A stretch of 64,000 nt of DNA from assembly GCA_009667805.1 (NCBI GenBank), contig CM019069.1, forward strand, positions 50,922,153 to 50,986,152, written 5' to 3'. Under the pieces are notes generated by a model that saw only the letters and a list, made by a program, of their open reading frames with translations, was not told where the DNA came from and did no database searches. Position 1 is the stretch's first letter; every line of letters starts with the position of its first letter. The stretch is from Leptobrachium leishanense. Lineage: Eukaryota > Chordata > Amphibia > Anura > Megophryidae. Shown here piece after piece: positions 32,867 through 44,140 of the stretch. The translations under genes were made by a program, and so were the position numbers.

Positions 32867-34443
32867 AGTGGCGTCACTAGGGTCGGTGTCACCCGGTGCG
32901 GTAATTTATGGTGTCACCCCCCCCCCCCCCGAGTTTTTCAGATTTTTTTTTTAACTACTCTTACTCTTAAATCAGTACTCCCATATAACACTGAATGCTC
33001 ATACACACAGCGCACATTACTGTGAGGTTTATTGCTGTGGAGCTCTCTCATATGCTCACACAACTTTTTGCCAACTGCCAGCAAGTACGTTGCCTGTTCG
33101 AAGGCAGTGAAAGCACACATGGATATATATTGCCCCCAGCAGCTCTGGATATATATTGCCCCCAGCAGCTCACCCATGGATATATATTGCCCCAGCTCAC
33201 ATATGGATATATTGCGCCTCAGCTCACATATGGATATATTGCGCCTCAGCTCACACATGGATATATTGCCCCAGACCAGCTCACATATGGATATATTGCG
33301 CCTCAGCTCACATATGGATATATTGCGCCTCAGCTCACACATGGATATATTGCCCCAGACCAGCTCACACATGGATATATTGCCCCAGACCAGCTCACAC
33401 ATGGATATATTGCCCCAGACCAGCTCACACATGGATATATGCCCCAGACCAGCTCACACATGGATATTGCCCCAGCTCTCATGGATATTGCCCCAGCACA
33501 CATGGATATGCCCCAGCTCCTCTCATGGATATTGCCCCAGCTCCTCTCATGTATATACTGCCCCAGCTGCTCTCATTGATAATGCTCCAGCTGCTCTCAT
33601 GGATTTGCCCCAGCTCATGGATATACTGCCCCAGCAGCTCATGGATATACTGCCCCAGCACCTCATGGATATGCCCCAGCACCTCATGGATTTGCCCCAG
33701 CACCTCATGGATTTGCCCCAGCTCCTCATGGATATGCCCCAGGCCCCCATGGATTTGCCCCAGCTCCTCATGGATTTGCCCCAGGCCCCCATGGATTTGC
33801 CCCGGCAGCTCATGGATTTGCCCCAGCAGCTCATGGATTTGCCCCAGCAGCTCATGGATTTGCCCCAGCAGCTTATGGATTTGCCCCAGCAGCTCATGGA
33901 TTTGCCCCAGCTCCTCATGGATATGCCCCAGCAGCTCATGGATTTGCCCCAGCAGCTTATGGATTTGCCCCAGCAGCTCATGATTTGCCCCAGCAGTTTA
34001 TGGATTTGCCCCAGCAGCTCATGGATTTGCCCCAGCAGCTCATGGATTTGCCCCAGCAGCTCATGGATTTGCCCAAGCAGCTTATGGATTTGCCCCAGCA
34101 GCTCATGGATTTGCCCCAGCTCACCTCCTGGTCCTGGTCCCAGCACATGGATAGCGGCCCAGGCAGCACCTCTCCGCCGCGTTTTTCGCTCCTTCTGAGC
34201 GTCCGGCGGCACGCAGCTTGGGCGCTCGTCTGGGGGAGCCACGTGACCAGCCGCGATTGGCTGGTGACGTATTTCCTCCAGGCGAGCGCCGAAGCTGCAT
34301 GCTTCGGACGCTCGCACGGAGCGAATACGCGGCGGTGGCGGGCGGTGGGTGAGACACCCGCCCTTAGGGTGACGGTGTCACCCTAAAGGCGGGTGTCACC
34401 TGGTGCGGGCCGCACCCACCGCCCCCACGTTACGACGCCACTG
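32867..34443. mobile_element. hAT element with a 1-kb internal minisatellite
   Basis: The ends are AGTGGCGTCACTAGGG and, inverted, CAGTGGCGTCGTAACG. GGCATGATG flanks both sides (32858-32866, 34444-34452). The related element at 38.7 kb has GGCGTGATGACGCGG at this point, an empty site. The left 120 bp match the hAT remnant at 41705. No transposase; most of the length is a tandem array. Confidence 0.82.
33121..34130. repeat. Minisatellite, 18-30 bp units, about 45 units
   Basis: Units follow the pattern CATGGATTTGCCCCAGCAGCT. At the left they are 27-30 bp (GGATATATTGCGCCTCAGCTC, GCCCCAGACCAGCTCACACA), in the middle ~21 bp with GGATATTGCCCC, and at the right uniform 18-21 bp with GGATTTGCCCC. 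Because most units are multiples of three, several frames on both strands stay open for hundreds of codons (for example 33032-34198 plus, 33547-34317 minus). These frames are repeat artefacts. Confidence 0.92.
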
Positions 34444-34919
34444 GGCATGATGACGCGGCACCGCCGGGTGTAAAGTCATTCTTCTCAGGCAGATTCATTG
34501 CCCTGACGTGGTTCAGATTTCCCTCAGTGCTTCCAGTGATTTTGACTTTCGTGTATGACTCTGATAATCCTTAAAGAACCCTTTCTGTGTATGACCCAGG
34601 CTATTTATAACGAACCCTCTTTGTGTACCGACTCGGCTATTCCTGACAACCCTGTTTTTTGTACCAAGCCGGCAATTGCTGACTACTCTGCTCTAAGTGT
34701 CACTCTTGGCATACGGCTAACCATCTATCCTGGCGAAAAGATTACTGCTACCTTGGCTAGGTGTGTCCTCCTATTCTGGTGTCTGTTAACCCTTGCTGGA
34801 TGCTTCACGATCTGTTCCCTACAGATAGTGTTACCGACCATCCATGGATCGGAGGGGTAGATAGTATACTGTATACAGGGGCCAGTATCAGAGACCCAAG
34901 GGGGATCCGTGACAGTGAC

Positions 34920-36769
34920 AAAGGCAAACGGAGACCAAACAGTGCCCCCATGCAAAAATGAAGGGCCAGATTTATAATAAGGCACAGTAGTAGACATGTG
35001 ATGGAGGGTGCTGCCAGTGGTCCAGATATTTCCCTCAATTTTCTGAGGGTGGGAGCGCTACATATTTCTGTGCCCTGAGGCATGTGAGATATAAATATGG
35101 CCCTGACCATACTGACAATCCACCAGCGGGATTACCAACAGGTTGTTAACCTCTAATATCACTAGCAGTACCCATTCAAAGTTCATGGAACTCCATTGTG
35201 TGGTACCACAAGATCACGGTAAAGTGATTCTCACAGTTATCCTGGCGATCCTCACAGTACGTTCTGGTAGAAGCGCACCAAGGGTAACAAAGGAACACAG
35301 CATGGAGATTTTTAAAGAAGAGTTACACAGGAATGCTTAATGATATTAGTTGCAATCCCTATAGAAAATTACAGCAATCTCATAGAAAAGACAAGCAATA
35401 ACGCAGGTTAACAATCAAATTGGAAGAGCAAGCCGAATGGTAATGATTGCGCGAAGAAGGAAAGTAATTACAATGCATGCCTAAACATGAATACTGCTTG
35501 ACTTGGAATAGATAGATACATAGATAGATAGATACATTTAGACAACAAACTGATAGACATGGTGCAACTTCAGATGCATAAAGATAAGCTCGTCATTTCA
35601 AACGTGTTATCAGGAATAAAAACAACCATAGCTTCTTGAAATTTTATCATTGGTTGTTGCTACATTAGTCGAAGGTCACCTTTAAGAACTATATTTATGG
35701 AAACGGCAGAACATTTGTATGCTTTGACCATGCCGCATTATAGTTGATATATGCAAATTGTATTCTGCCTCTCGCTGAGGGACGTTCATGCCTTCTCTTG
35801 ACTTGTTAGGGATAAGAGCATATTTTAGCCAAAATAATAATTAATTATTCTTGGGATCATCATAAAGTAGCAAGTGTATTGTTTCAAGCCAATTATATTT
35901 TTCATGATATTTAATTTTTTACTCTAAAATATTAACTTTTTCATATTTTTTTCATTGTACAATTGACACTAGGGCTTCTGTTAATTAAGTAAGTAGTGAT
36001 GCGTGTTGGTCCAGAGTTACCTTATGTCGCTCATTGTTTTCATGAAGCTATTTAAAATTATCTTTTTAGTTTCTGCTTCGTTCGTGATTAATATGAAGGA
36101 GCAATGGAAATTCTAATGAAAGGTAAAAATGAAAAATAAACACCAGAAGCTGGTACAAAAATTCCAATTTATATTATGAATTGTGTATTGAAAACTTAGA
36201 AGCAGCACTGAAAATAAATTACAATTTGGAAGTGTTAGAGGAGCAATCTAGGCTAAAAACAGGGTGAAGGTGGGAAAAAGTTAACCCTTGCCCCTCCTGT
36301 CCCTACGATGGTTCCCCTACACACAATTTTTATCAGATTGGGATAACATTTACCCGGTTCTTCTCCCATTGCTCTCGCTTGGCCATTTTCTAAGCTGATC
36401 ACTTTTGTAGGTAGCAGCAGACAAGGCAGCTATCAGAGGGTGACAGCCCATGATATGTTCAGAGGCCCTGTGGCTCCAGGCTAAACCCTGTGCCATTTTT
36501 CTAAGTGACACAAATATAAGGATACTCCGCGTCACCCTGGACTGGCCCACCACGATATAAACAAATTTCCCTGCAAGATATCAGGGGTCGGTAACAGCAT
36601 TGTGACTCTTCACTCAGGGAGCGATTAGTATGGTCTGCACCAGATTGAGGTGCAGACCACAGCTGTCACACAAGGGAACACATTTTATCCCCATATAGGA
36701 GGGGAAGTGTAAAGTGAAATGGGTTGGGCAGTTGATGGAAGGGGGGCCCCGAGCAATGGTTTAGTATTT
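34920..36769. other. Mostly unique sequence
   Basis: A GATA-type microsatellite lies at 35508-35538. The stretch 36400-36500 (GACAGCCCATGA, GTGGCTCCAGG) resembles 45970-46020 in the same orientation, suggesting an undefined shared repeat. Otherwise nothing recognised. Confidence 0.4.
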
Positions 36770-36893
36770 TTTTTTTGAGAAAGGATTTTACCAGGAAGGA
36801 TACATTGAGATTTCTCTCGTTTTCAAGTATGTCCTGGGTGGCGAGTATGTACCGTTAGGGGTCTTGCCCAAGGACACTTACTGGAGAGGTGCT
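36770..36893 (-). mobile_element. tRNA-derived SINE, 5'-truncated
   Basis: Reverse complement of the SINE tail half: from TTTTTTGAGAAAGGATTTTA to GGACACTTACTGGAGAGGTG. The B and A boxes are missing. Confidence 0.72.
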
Positions 36894-37351
36894 CGATTTA
36901 GTAGTAAGGAGCCCCAAGTATTCTGATGGCAGCCCTGGGCCAGCAGAAGCTGTTGTGTATCAGGACATGCGCACCTAGCACACAGGAAGCCAATCTGAGG
37001 GGTTTGCAGCAAACATATTTGCACAAAGTCTTTTTTAATTTACAAGAGGTTTCACTAAAAGAGACGAATGTATCCTCTACTACCACCATGGAGTGCTGAG
37101 TGTTCCTCCACTCTTCCCCATTAGTTGTCCCTGGGGGCTGTGACAACCGTCCAAATTAAAGTGCTTCTCTCCACCTGAAAGGCTATCAAGTAGCACCCAA
37201 TAGGGCACCTTTCAAGGTTATGACCAACTTTGCCCAAATTTTTCAAAAGCAGTGAAATGCACGCATTTGGCTGTATGTGTGATGTTGCCAAGGGGATGAT
37301 TATTAACATCAAAGGGCATCGTCACTGACTGCAATGCAGAATTAAAACTAA

Positions 37352-38237
37352 GGGGGATATTCAGAGAGATCCGAAATGTCACCGAAATATCACCGGACAC
37401 GGAAATTCAGCGAACAGGGACATTTTGGGGGCATTCGGCTATTCAAAGAGCAGGCAATTCGCCAAATTCTGGCGAATTGCCTGCATGTACAGTGCCTGTT
37501 CGAGGGCAGTGAAATCCCCCATAGAGAAGCAATGAGACACCAATAAGCAGAGAAAAGGTGCCGAAATTCCCTGCTGTTCGGTGGTTTCATTCGACAGGTT
37601 TATTCAGGCGAATCCCATAGGCTTCAATGTTAAAAAATATTCCCGTTTTAATTCAATATCTAATAAACCGTTTATTATTTTATTCAGCTGTAAAGAGTCT
37701 ATTTATTTTTGGATTTTTTTTAGGATCTTTTAGGCATTTTTCAGAATTTTTTGGGCAAAATATTTTTTTCTGGTCTTTTTTAAATCGTTTTTTCTTTTTT
37801 CTGTAACAGACCTTTTTATTATCATTCATTGGATCTTATATGTAAATTCCAGGCATTTTCGTTGTATAATTTTTTTGCAAACAGCGTTTCAATTTTGAAA
37901 CTTTCAAGCGTACTGTTTTTTGTTTTTTCTTCACCTCGTTCGTCTGCTTGTAGGGTTTTTCTGGCAGCTGCTCTGCGCACTGATCGGCGGCTCGTCAGGT
38001 TTTTCCAGCGTATTCGGCAGGGTTTTTCCGGTGGTTTCTGCGGGCATTCGGTGAGTATACGGTGAGTGTTCGGCAAGTGTTCTGTGGGTTTGTGGCGAGT
38101 ATTACTACGGGGGACCTGTGGTGCTTGCTGAATACACCACAGGGACGACGAACTAGGAATCGCCGAATCGCCTCGAAGTGCGGGAAATGAAAGGTCACCG
38201 AAAGTGCGGTGACTTTTCGATTCTCTCTGAATAACCC
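37352..38237 (+). mobile_element. TA-flanked MITE (GGGTTATTCAAAGAG family), longest uninterrupted copy
   Basis: The left end is TA|AGGGGGATATTCAGAGAGAT and the right end is GATTCTCTCTGAATAACCCT. The 886-bp interior is the reference for the split copy at 22605-25441: the GAATTGCCTG...CTGTTCGAGGGCAGTG block, TTTATTATTTTATTC, T-rich centre, and the GAATACACCACAGGG block near 38130. Confidence 0.75.
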
Positions 38238-38612
38238 TGCAAGTCTAAAACACTTAAATGTATGAGTGGTACTGGTGTGGTGGTCAGGTAGGGTTGATTA
38301 GTAACCTGTCTGGTCGTCTCTCCTCTCTCGTATTCAAGCCTAGAATAACACTGGACCTTAATGAATTATGATCATTCTTAATAGATTTCTATAGATATTT
38401 GTTCAAAAGTAATATTGTCCTCTTAATCATCAGCACTATAATAAACATTGCTTTTTTATTTATTAATATCCTTTATAAGCTTGTTTACCATATTTCTGAT
38501 TAGCTTAAATATACAACATATAACATTTTAACATTTCATAAGAATCCTGTGATGACAGATTTTTGGGGTGGTTATGGAGCTTGCAGTGTGTGGGTGTCAT
38601 TCCTTTAGTATT
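38238..38612. other. Unique sequence
   Basis: Nothing recognisable. Confidence 0.4.
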
Positions 38613-38617
38613 GTTTG

Positions 38618-39153
38618 CGTTATGTACCGCGCTACGGTCCGCAGGCGCCCGGCAGCGTCGTCCTTGCTACTCGCTGGCCGGGCGCCGAGTAATGAACGGA
38701 GTCCAGGCGGCCAAGTCAGACGCTGGGGGCGGAGCCAGGCGTGATGACGCGGACCCGCCGGGTTTAAAGCCACAGGCAATGCATTCACACATTGCCCTAT
38801 CGTGGTTTAACATCCCTTAGAGCTGCTCCTGTTGATATTGATATTTCTTGGTATTCTGACCCCTGGCAACGGCTTACGATATTCTCTGGCGTACTGACCC
38901 CTGGCAACGGCTTACAAGAATCTCTGGCGTACTGACCCCTGGCAACGGCTTACAAGAATCTCTGGCGTACTGACCCCTGGCAGCGGCTTACGATATTCTC
39001 TGGCATTTCTGGTTTGGCTATATGGTCTCACGTTTGGCTTCTTCAGTGTCAGTCTAGGGATATATATATAGACCAACCATTATAAGGATCGGAGGGAAAG
39101 GATAGGTGCTGCGTACAAGGATCACATTCTCCTCCTGGTGGGGATTCGTAACA
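38618..39153. mobile_element. Solo-LTR-like element, duplication GTTTG
   Basis: It starts CGTTATGTACC (a TG to CG change of the expected TGTTACG) and ends GGATTCGTAACA, flanked by GTTTG at 38613-38617 and 39154-39158. It is a close relative of the element at 32734-34914 and supplies the empty site for the hAT insertion there. It contains a four-unit 38-bp tandem repeat. Confidence 0.7.
38851..39004. repeat. 38-bp tandem repeat, four units
   Basis: The unit GTACTGACCCCTGGCAACGG + CTTACAAGAATCTCTGGC repeats four times with few changes (first and last units have GATATT for AAGAAT). It lies inside the LTR-like element. Confidence 0.9.
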
Positions 39154-39418
39154 GTTTGTTTGTATGTTTCAGTGTTTGAAATATTGCAATATTAGTAGCA
39201 CTATATAATTCAAAATATTCAACACACCTATTAATTTCCAACATATGAAAAAAAATCATAAAATGGTATACTTTAAGAAAATTCAAAAACTGTGTTCTAC
39301 AACCAGTTTGCAAAGTTCATTTATCCTTCATTTATGTTCCAGCTATGTGTGCAATGTTTCAAAATAGTTTGTCAACATTATTTATCAGGCTGCCAGAGAG
39401 GGGACGAAAAGAAGGCAT

Positions 39419-40726
39419 TGGGTTAGAATCAACAGGGCTCCCTGATAGATCTAAATTGAGCTGCAAGATCTCATGGGGATCTATCAGCCTGAAAAAGTTA
39501 CAATCACCAAGGACAGGATTCCCTAATGCAGTGGTTCTCAATCTGTGGACACCCGGGACTCACAATTGTCCTTGGTCATTAAGTAGCGACCTAAAAATAA
39601 TTTAATTTCTGAAACCTTACAATTTATTCCACAAACAACGTGTGCAATATTCTACAATGTATGCACTTTTTAAACAATTTTGTAAACAAACAGGGATTCT
39701 TTCCAAAAAGGATAAAGCAGTAATCACAGCACCAGTGAAAACGAAAGTACTGTTGAGGCAAAAACCCAGTAAAATAAACTAATTGAAACATATGAAATTA
39801 AGTAGAACCTATTGGAAAACTGGGGATGCTTCTTGCTCTTAATAAGTGTCTCGAAGTCTGGGGTGATGGTGACAAAGCAACTCGAATTTAAATCACTACT
39901 GAATGAATAATAAAATATTATAAAAAAAACGTAACAAACTCACCTGCTCCATCCTCCTCCGCCGTCTTTCTCTGCCGCTGCGCAGATTATTTTTTTGCAG
40001 CAGCCTGCCCTCCCTGAGACTACGCAATTTGCGTAGCTGAATGCTAAGCTAATCGCATAAACTCAAGCTGGCCAAGAAATTGAGGTCTGGCGTTGCCTAC
40101 TTCCTGAACCTACACCCTGCAGTGCCTCAGAGGCACTGGAGCAAAGGAATAGCTTGGACCAATGGGAAAGCACCATTGGTCCAAGCCATTCAAAATAACG
40201 CCTCCATGGGAGGCTGGACTCCCATGTATTGATTGGCGCAGGACAGTCATTTGACTGTCCTCGTCTCCCAGTCAGTGGGTGTGGGGCTGTGCTCGGGGTG
40301 TGACTGTTCACTGTGTCGGCACCTCCTCCCTGCTGGTGAAGGGAGCAGTGCTCAGCTGCCTGGAGTGGATGACTTAGAGCAGTCAGAACCTGTGGAGCAC
40401 TGAACCTGAACCTACGTAACCCTTGCAATTATCGTATCTTACCTGATGCAGTGGCCCCAGGTGCCACCTGGGAACGTTCAGAGGTAGCCGCACCACCTGG
40501 GACCCGCTGCTGCAGGTAGGATGCATCAGCGGGTCCCAGGCATTAGAGAGGCCTGGGGGCACTTACCCCGCGACCCAGTCAGTCCCTGGTTGCGATCCAC
40601 TTTTGGGTCGCGACCCACCACTTGAGATACACTGCCCTAAGGAATCCAACCCTTGGTGATTTTATCTTCTTAAGGCTGATAGATCCCCAGAATATCTCAC
40701 AGTGAGCTCTAGTGAATCTAGCCCAT
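39419..40726. mobile_element. Palindromic MITE split by a hAT element
   Basis: The halves 39419-39528 and 40635-40726 are inverted copies: GGGGATCTATCAGCCT...ATCACCAAGG...GGATTCC (39475-39526) faces its complement at 40637-40688, and the outer ends share TGGGYTAGA. The hAT insertion lies at the point of symmetry. Confidence 0.7.
39529..40634. mobile_element. hAT element (CAGTGGTTCTCAA type)
   Basis: It starts CAGTGGTTCTCAATCTGTGG; its right end inverted reads CAGTGTATCTCAAGTGGTGG and later GGTCGCGACCC. The flanks are CCCTAATG (39521-39528) and CCCTAAGG (40635-40642), 7 of 8 matching. At 1106 bp it has no transposase. These ends are a widespread vertebrate hAT signature. Confidence 0.8.
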
Positions 40727-41611
40727 TCAGATAAAAATTTATTCAGGGTCTTTTTTTAGTATAAGAATAATATTTTTAGCCATCCTACATACAGAACAAA
40801 AAAATGTAGAAGTTAAACACATTTTTAAAAAATGTCTCTGATCTTTAAAGGCATCTAGCTGTTGGACATGTTGGTATTCTATTGAAACATTGAGATGTTA
40901 GCTCTTAGATATGATAATAATGATATTGTTTAGCTGAATAATAGCTCTTTATGATCTAACCAGTCTTTTTAATATGAAAATGAGATTTGCGAGGTTCTGT
41001 CTTAAAAGTCACTCAAGCAGTGAAGAAATACCATGGTTTAGATGAATTCCTGACCTCATTTGTGATTATGACATGAACAAAGAACATTTTGGAATATCCA
41101 CAATCTGCAAGGCAATTGCACATATCGTTTCCTTTATATGTCAAATATGTACTCTTAAATATTATAATTAACCTTTCTTTCAATTAATATTCTTTTGTGT
41201 AAAACACTTTTCCGTTATAACTCAGGTTAATATGTAAAGGACAAAAAATGTCTCCAATATCACATGGTGAAAAAGTTTTATTATTCTTTTTAGGATTATT
41301 TTTTATGTGGTGTTTTTTCAGTTCATTTATTTTAGTTTGGATTTTTTTGTTAACAGAACTAGATTTCTTTAAACATTCACAATAGCCAAATATTGTTTTT
41401 CACTCTGTTTTGTTTAGTTTTGTATGACATTACCTTGGTATGAATATAGCTATTAAAATACACAATAATGCTCTTCAGCAGTTGAGCACTGGTTCTCAGC
41501 CAGGGCCCTATTACCTCCTTAACACTAACTCTAGCGTTCACATACGTGAGGTTTAGCATTAGGTTAAATGAGTCTGACACATGCCCCACATATTACTTTG
41601 CGAACGTTAAT
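40727..41611. other. Unique AT-rich sequence
   Basis: Nothing recognisable. Confidence 0.4.
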
Positions 41612-41655
41612 GGGTTACACAGTTACACAGGCTGAAAAAGACGTCCTATAGACAC
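41612..41655 (-). mobile_element. CR1/L2 LINE 3' tail fragment
   Basis: Reverse complement reads GACGTCTTTTTCAGCCTGTG then TAACTGTGTAACCC, like the 3' end of the LINE at 6632-9110. Confidence 0.6.
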
Positions 41656-41704
41656 CATGAGGTGATACTCGCGGTGGCACGTTAGCGCTGAGTATCCAGG
41701 AGCA

Positions 41705-42637
41705 GTGGCGTCACTAGGGTTGGTGTCACTAGGTGCGGTAATTTATGATGTCACCCCCCCCCCCGAGTTTTACAGGGGTTTTTTTAACTACTTTTACTCA
41801 TAAATCAGTACTCCCATATAACACTGAATGCTCATAATACACGGCGCACATTACTGTGAGGTTTATTGCTGTGGAGCTCTGTGATACGTTCATACACACT
41901 GCGCACATTACTGTGAAGTTTATTTCTGTGGAGCTCTGTGATACGTTCATACACACCGCGCACATTACTGTGAGGTTTATTTCTGTGGAGCTCTGAGATA
42001 TGCTCATACACAAATTTTGTCAAACTGACAGCAAGTACGGTGCCTGTTCGAAGGCAGTGAAAGTCCCCATAGAGAAGTAATGGTTAATCTGTTCAGAGAC
42101 ACCGAACAGCAAAGAAATGTCCTGATGTCCGGTGTTTTCATTTGGCAGGTTTATTCAGGGCGAATGAACACCATAGGTTTCAATGTTAAAAATATTCCTG
42201 TTTTTATCCAATATCTAATAAACCGTTTATTCCTTTAATCCATAGTAAAAAATCTCTTTATTTATTGATTTTATTTTTTTTAGTATCTTTTAGCCATTTT
42301 TTAAAAAAAAAAAAAAAATTCTAATAGCAATTTTTATTTTTTTCTGTAACAGACCTTTTTATTATCATTCATAGGAACTTATATGTTAATTCCAGACATT
42401 TTCGTTCAATAGTTCTTTTTAAAACAGGAGGCGACGGGTTTGCGGCAGCATTCGGTGGCTGATTCCCTGCACTTCAGGGACCCTGTGGTGAATTCACCGG
42501 GGAAATTTGATTCCCCAAAGTGCGGGGAACAACAGAACACTGAAATGTCTGCGTCATTTCGGTGCTCTGTGAATATCCTCTTTGTGGTATTTTTTTTGCC
42601 ACCCCCTGGAAAGTGCCAGCCTAGGCCTTGCCTACAC
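41705..42637. mobile_element. hAT-type composite remnant, right end lost
   Basis: It begins AGTGGCGTCACTAGGG and matches the left of 32867-34443 (TAATTTATGATGTCACCCCC, TCAGTACTCCCATATAACAC). It then has three ~57-bp repeat units, a TA-flanked-MITE piece (about 42010-42590) and a GCCTAGGCCTTGCCTAC end matching 22030-22044. No right terminus. Confidence 0.7.
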
Positions 42638-42686
42638 AGGACATACTTGAAAATGAGAGAATTCTCAATGTATCCTTCCTGGTAAT
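42638..42686 (+). mobile_element. SINE/LINE shared 3' tail fragment
   Basis: ACAGGACATACTTGAAAATG and AATGTATCCTTCCTGGTAA, at the same junction as 22044. Confidence 0.68.
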
Positions 42687-43050
42687 GCCCCGGTCCAGAA
42701 GGTTAGCGCAGCTGAATCAACGCCTGCCCCGGAATATGGTGTTAAATCTGCAGGTGCAGGTTTTCCCCGTTAGCGTCCCCGTTTTAGCGCAAACCAGGGA
42801 ATAGTGCCCCCAGTGTATAAACTAATTTCTTCCCTGGGGATTCAGTTAGTCTCTCTACTTCAAATTTAGGAATTTTAGAAAACTTCCTTAAATCCTCATT
42901 CTCCTGTCCACACAGTATATGGAACAAAATGACTCATAAAGAACGGTGCGGCATTATCTCAACTAAGGAAGAATGATCCAGAATACGTCAAGCTAAATGT
43001 GCAGTCTACCTGATCATGGTAATACGTAAGGTCCTAAAGCTTCTACTTGA
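42687..43050. other. Unique sequence
   Basis: Nothing recognisable. Confidence 0.4.
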
Positions 43051-43690
43051 ATTTATTTATTTATAAAGTATTTTACCAGGAAGGATACATTGAGATTTCT
43101 CTCGTTTTCAAGTATGTCCTGGGTTCAAGAACATTGAAATGTTACAGTTGTTACATAAATACAAAGTAATAAATGCAAGATATTAAAAAAACACAAATAT
43201 ACAGATTAACACAGAAAATAAATATGTAGGAAATATAGTCACTATGTTACATGTTTACAGGTGCATTCTGTATTGAGGTATGTTAATAGGGAGATCTTTA
43301 GACTGGGGGAAGATTTGATGGCGTCTGGGAGGTTATTCCATAATTGTGGTGCTCTGTAGGAAAATGAGGATCGAGCCACTGTCTTTTTGTATTGTGGTAT
43401 TGCAAGTAAGGTGCAGGTCCTGGATTGGAGGTTATAGGATGAGGGAACTGCTGGGAGAAGTAGCCTATTCAGGTAGGGTGGTAGCTTCCCAGAAAAGCTC
43501 TTAAACACCAGGTTGGAAAGGTGAAGGGTGCGTCTGGATACTAGCGACGGCCAGTTTAGTTCTTTTAACATGTCACAGTGGTGGGTCGTGTAGTTACATT
43601 GTAGCACAAAGAGGCAGAATGAGTTATACAATGTAGTAAGTTTATGAAGGTGTGTTTGTGGAGCAGCTGACACTGAGTGAATGCCTGACA
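43051..43690 (-). mobile_element. L2/Rex1-like LINE 3' end, second copy
   Basis: Same family as 17862-18432, minus strand, with an intact C-terminal frame and the full 3' UTR. It ends at 43051-43130 in the tail shared with the SINE, followed by an AAATAAATAAAT-type end. Confidence 0.85.
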
Positions 43691-43691
43691 A
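43242..43691 (-). pseudogene. LINE ORF2 C-terminus (L2/Rex1-like)
   Basis: A 149-codon frame gives the C-terminal end of a LINE ORF2 better preserved than the copy at 17.9 kb: CDMLKELNWPSLVSRRTLHL, LVFKSFSGKLPPYLNRLL, LQSRTCTLLAIPQYKKT, RSSFSYRAPQLWNNLPDAIK, SSPSLKISLLTYLNTEC. The SF-x-AP-x-LWN-x-LP block is diagnostic for L2/CR1/Rex1-group LINEs. The polymerase domain is absent (5' truncation). The ATG is not a real start; TAG follows TCKHVT. Confidence 0.82.
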
Positions 43692-44015
43692 TAAGTACTA
43701 AGTTTTAACAAATGTAAAACAAACCCATCAGGTTTGCGTTGACCAAATAGGATTATGAAGCATTACAAAAAAATCTTTAGTTTACTATTTATGACCCTCT
43801 AAAAGCAGAGTTTGCAAACCACACATTTCAACTTCCTTAGAACACACGTGATTCATCTACAAAAAGGAACTGAAAAACATATAAAGCATGAAAACATCAC
43901 TTCATGTTAACCTCTTCTTCACACAATACTCTTTCACAGGCAACGCAATAGAGGATCTGATATTTTACAGCAATGACATATCCAAATGTTCCAGACATCA
44001 GTACAGATTTAAAAA
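43692..44015. other. Unique sequence
   Basis: Nothing recognisable. Confidence 0.4.
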
Positions 44016-44019
44016 CAGA

Positions 44020-44140
44020 AACGGCAGGACGCCCAGGCTGGATAGGTGCATATAAATTTTATTCAGGGGGGTATCGAAACCCCACTAGAAATGTGACGTT
44101 TCGGCCGTGATGGCCTTAATCATACATGAGCAATAAAATA
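44020..44140. repeat. Interspersed repeat with GTGACGTTTCGGCCGTGATG
   Basis: The words TAAATTTTATTCAGGGGGGT and GACGTTTCGGCCGTGATGGC resemble conserved parts of Penelope-like or related retroelement ends in vertebrates. Too short to classify. Confidence 0.35.

Larger units (their letters stand above)
32734..34914. mobile_element. Solo-LTR-like element, duplication GTGAC, interrupted by a hAT element
   Basis: It starts TGTCCAGCG and ends GGATCCGTGACA, flanked by GTGAC at 32729-32733 and 34915-34919. Without the hAT insertion it is about 595 bp. It shares the GCCCGGCAGCG...GCCGGGCGCC hairpin and GATGACGCGG...CCGCCGGGT region with the element at 38618-39153. A degenerate ~48-bp repeat (TGTGTATGACYC-like) spans about 34548-34700. 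Confidence 0.7.

Noticed and set aside
32995..33579. Possible repetitive structural protein (HGYIAP-like repeats)
   Set aside because: Same minisatellite as the longer frames; several frames open at once and no start context or splice signals.
33121..34130. CRISPR-like array
   Set aside because: Units are head-to-tail without unique spacers and lie in a hAT transposon of a vertebrate genome; it is a minisatellite.
38618..39153. Protein-coding reading of the 38-bp repeat
   Set aside because: The period is not a multiple of three, so no frame is kept; it is a structural repeat of the LTR-like element.
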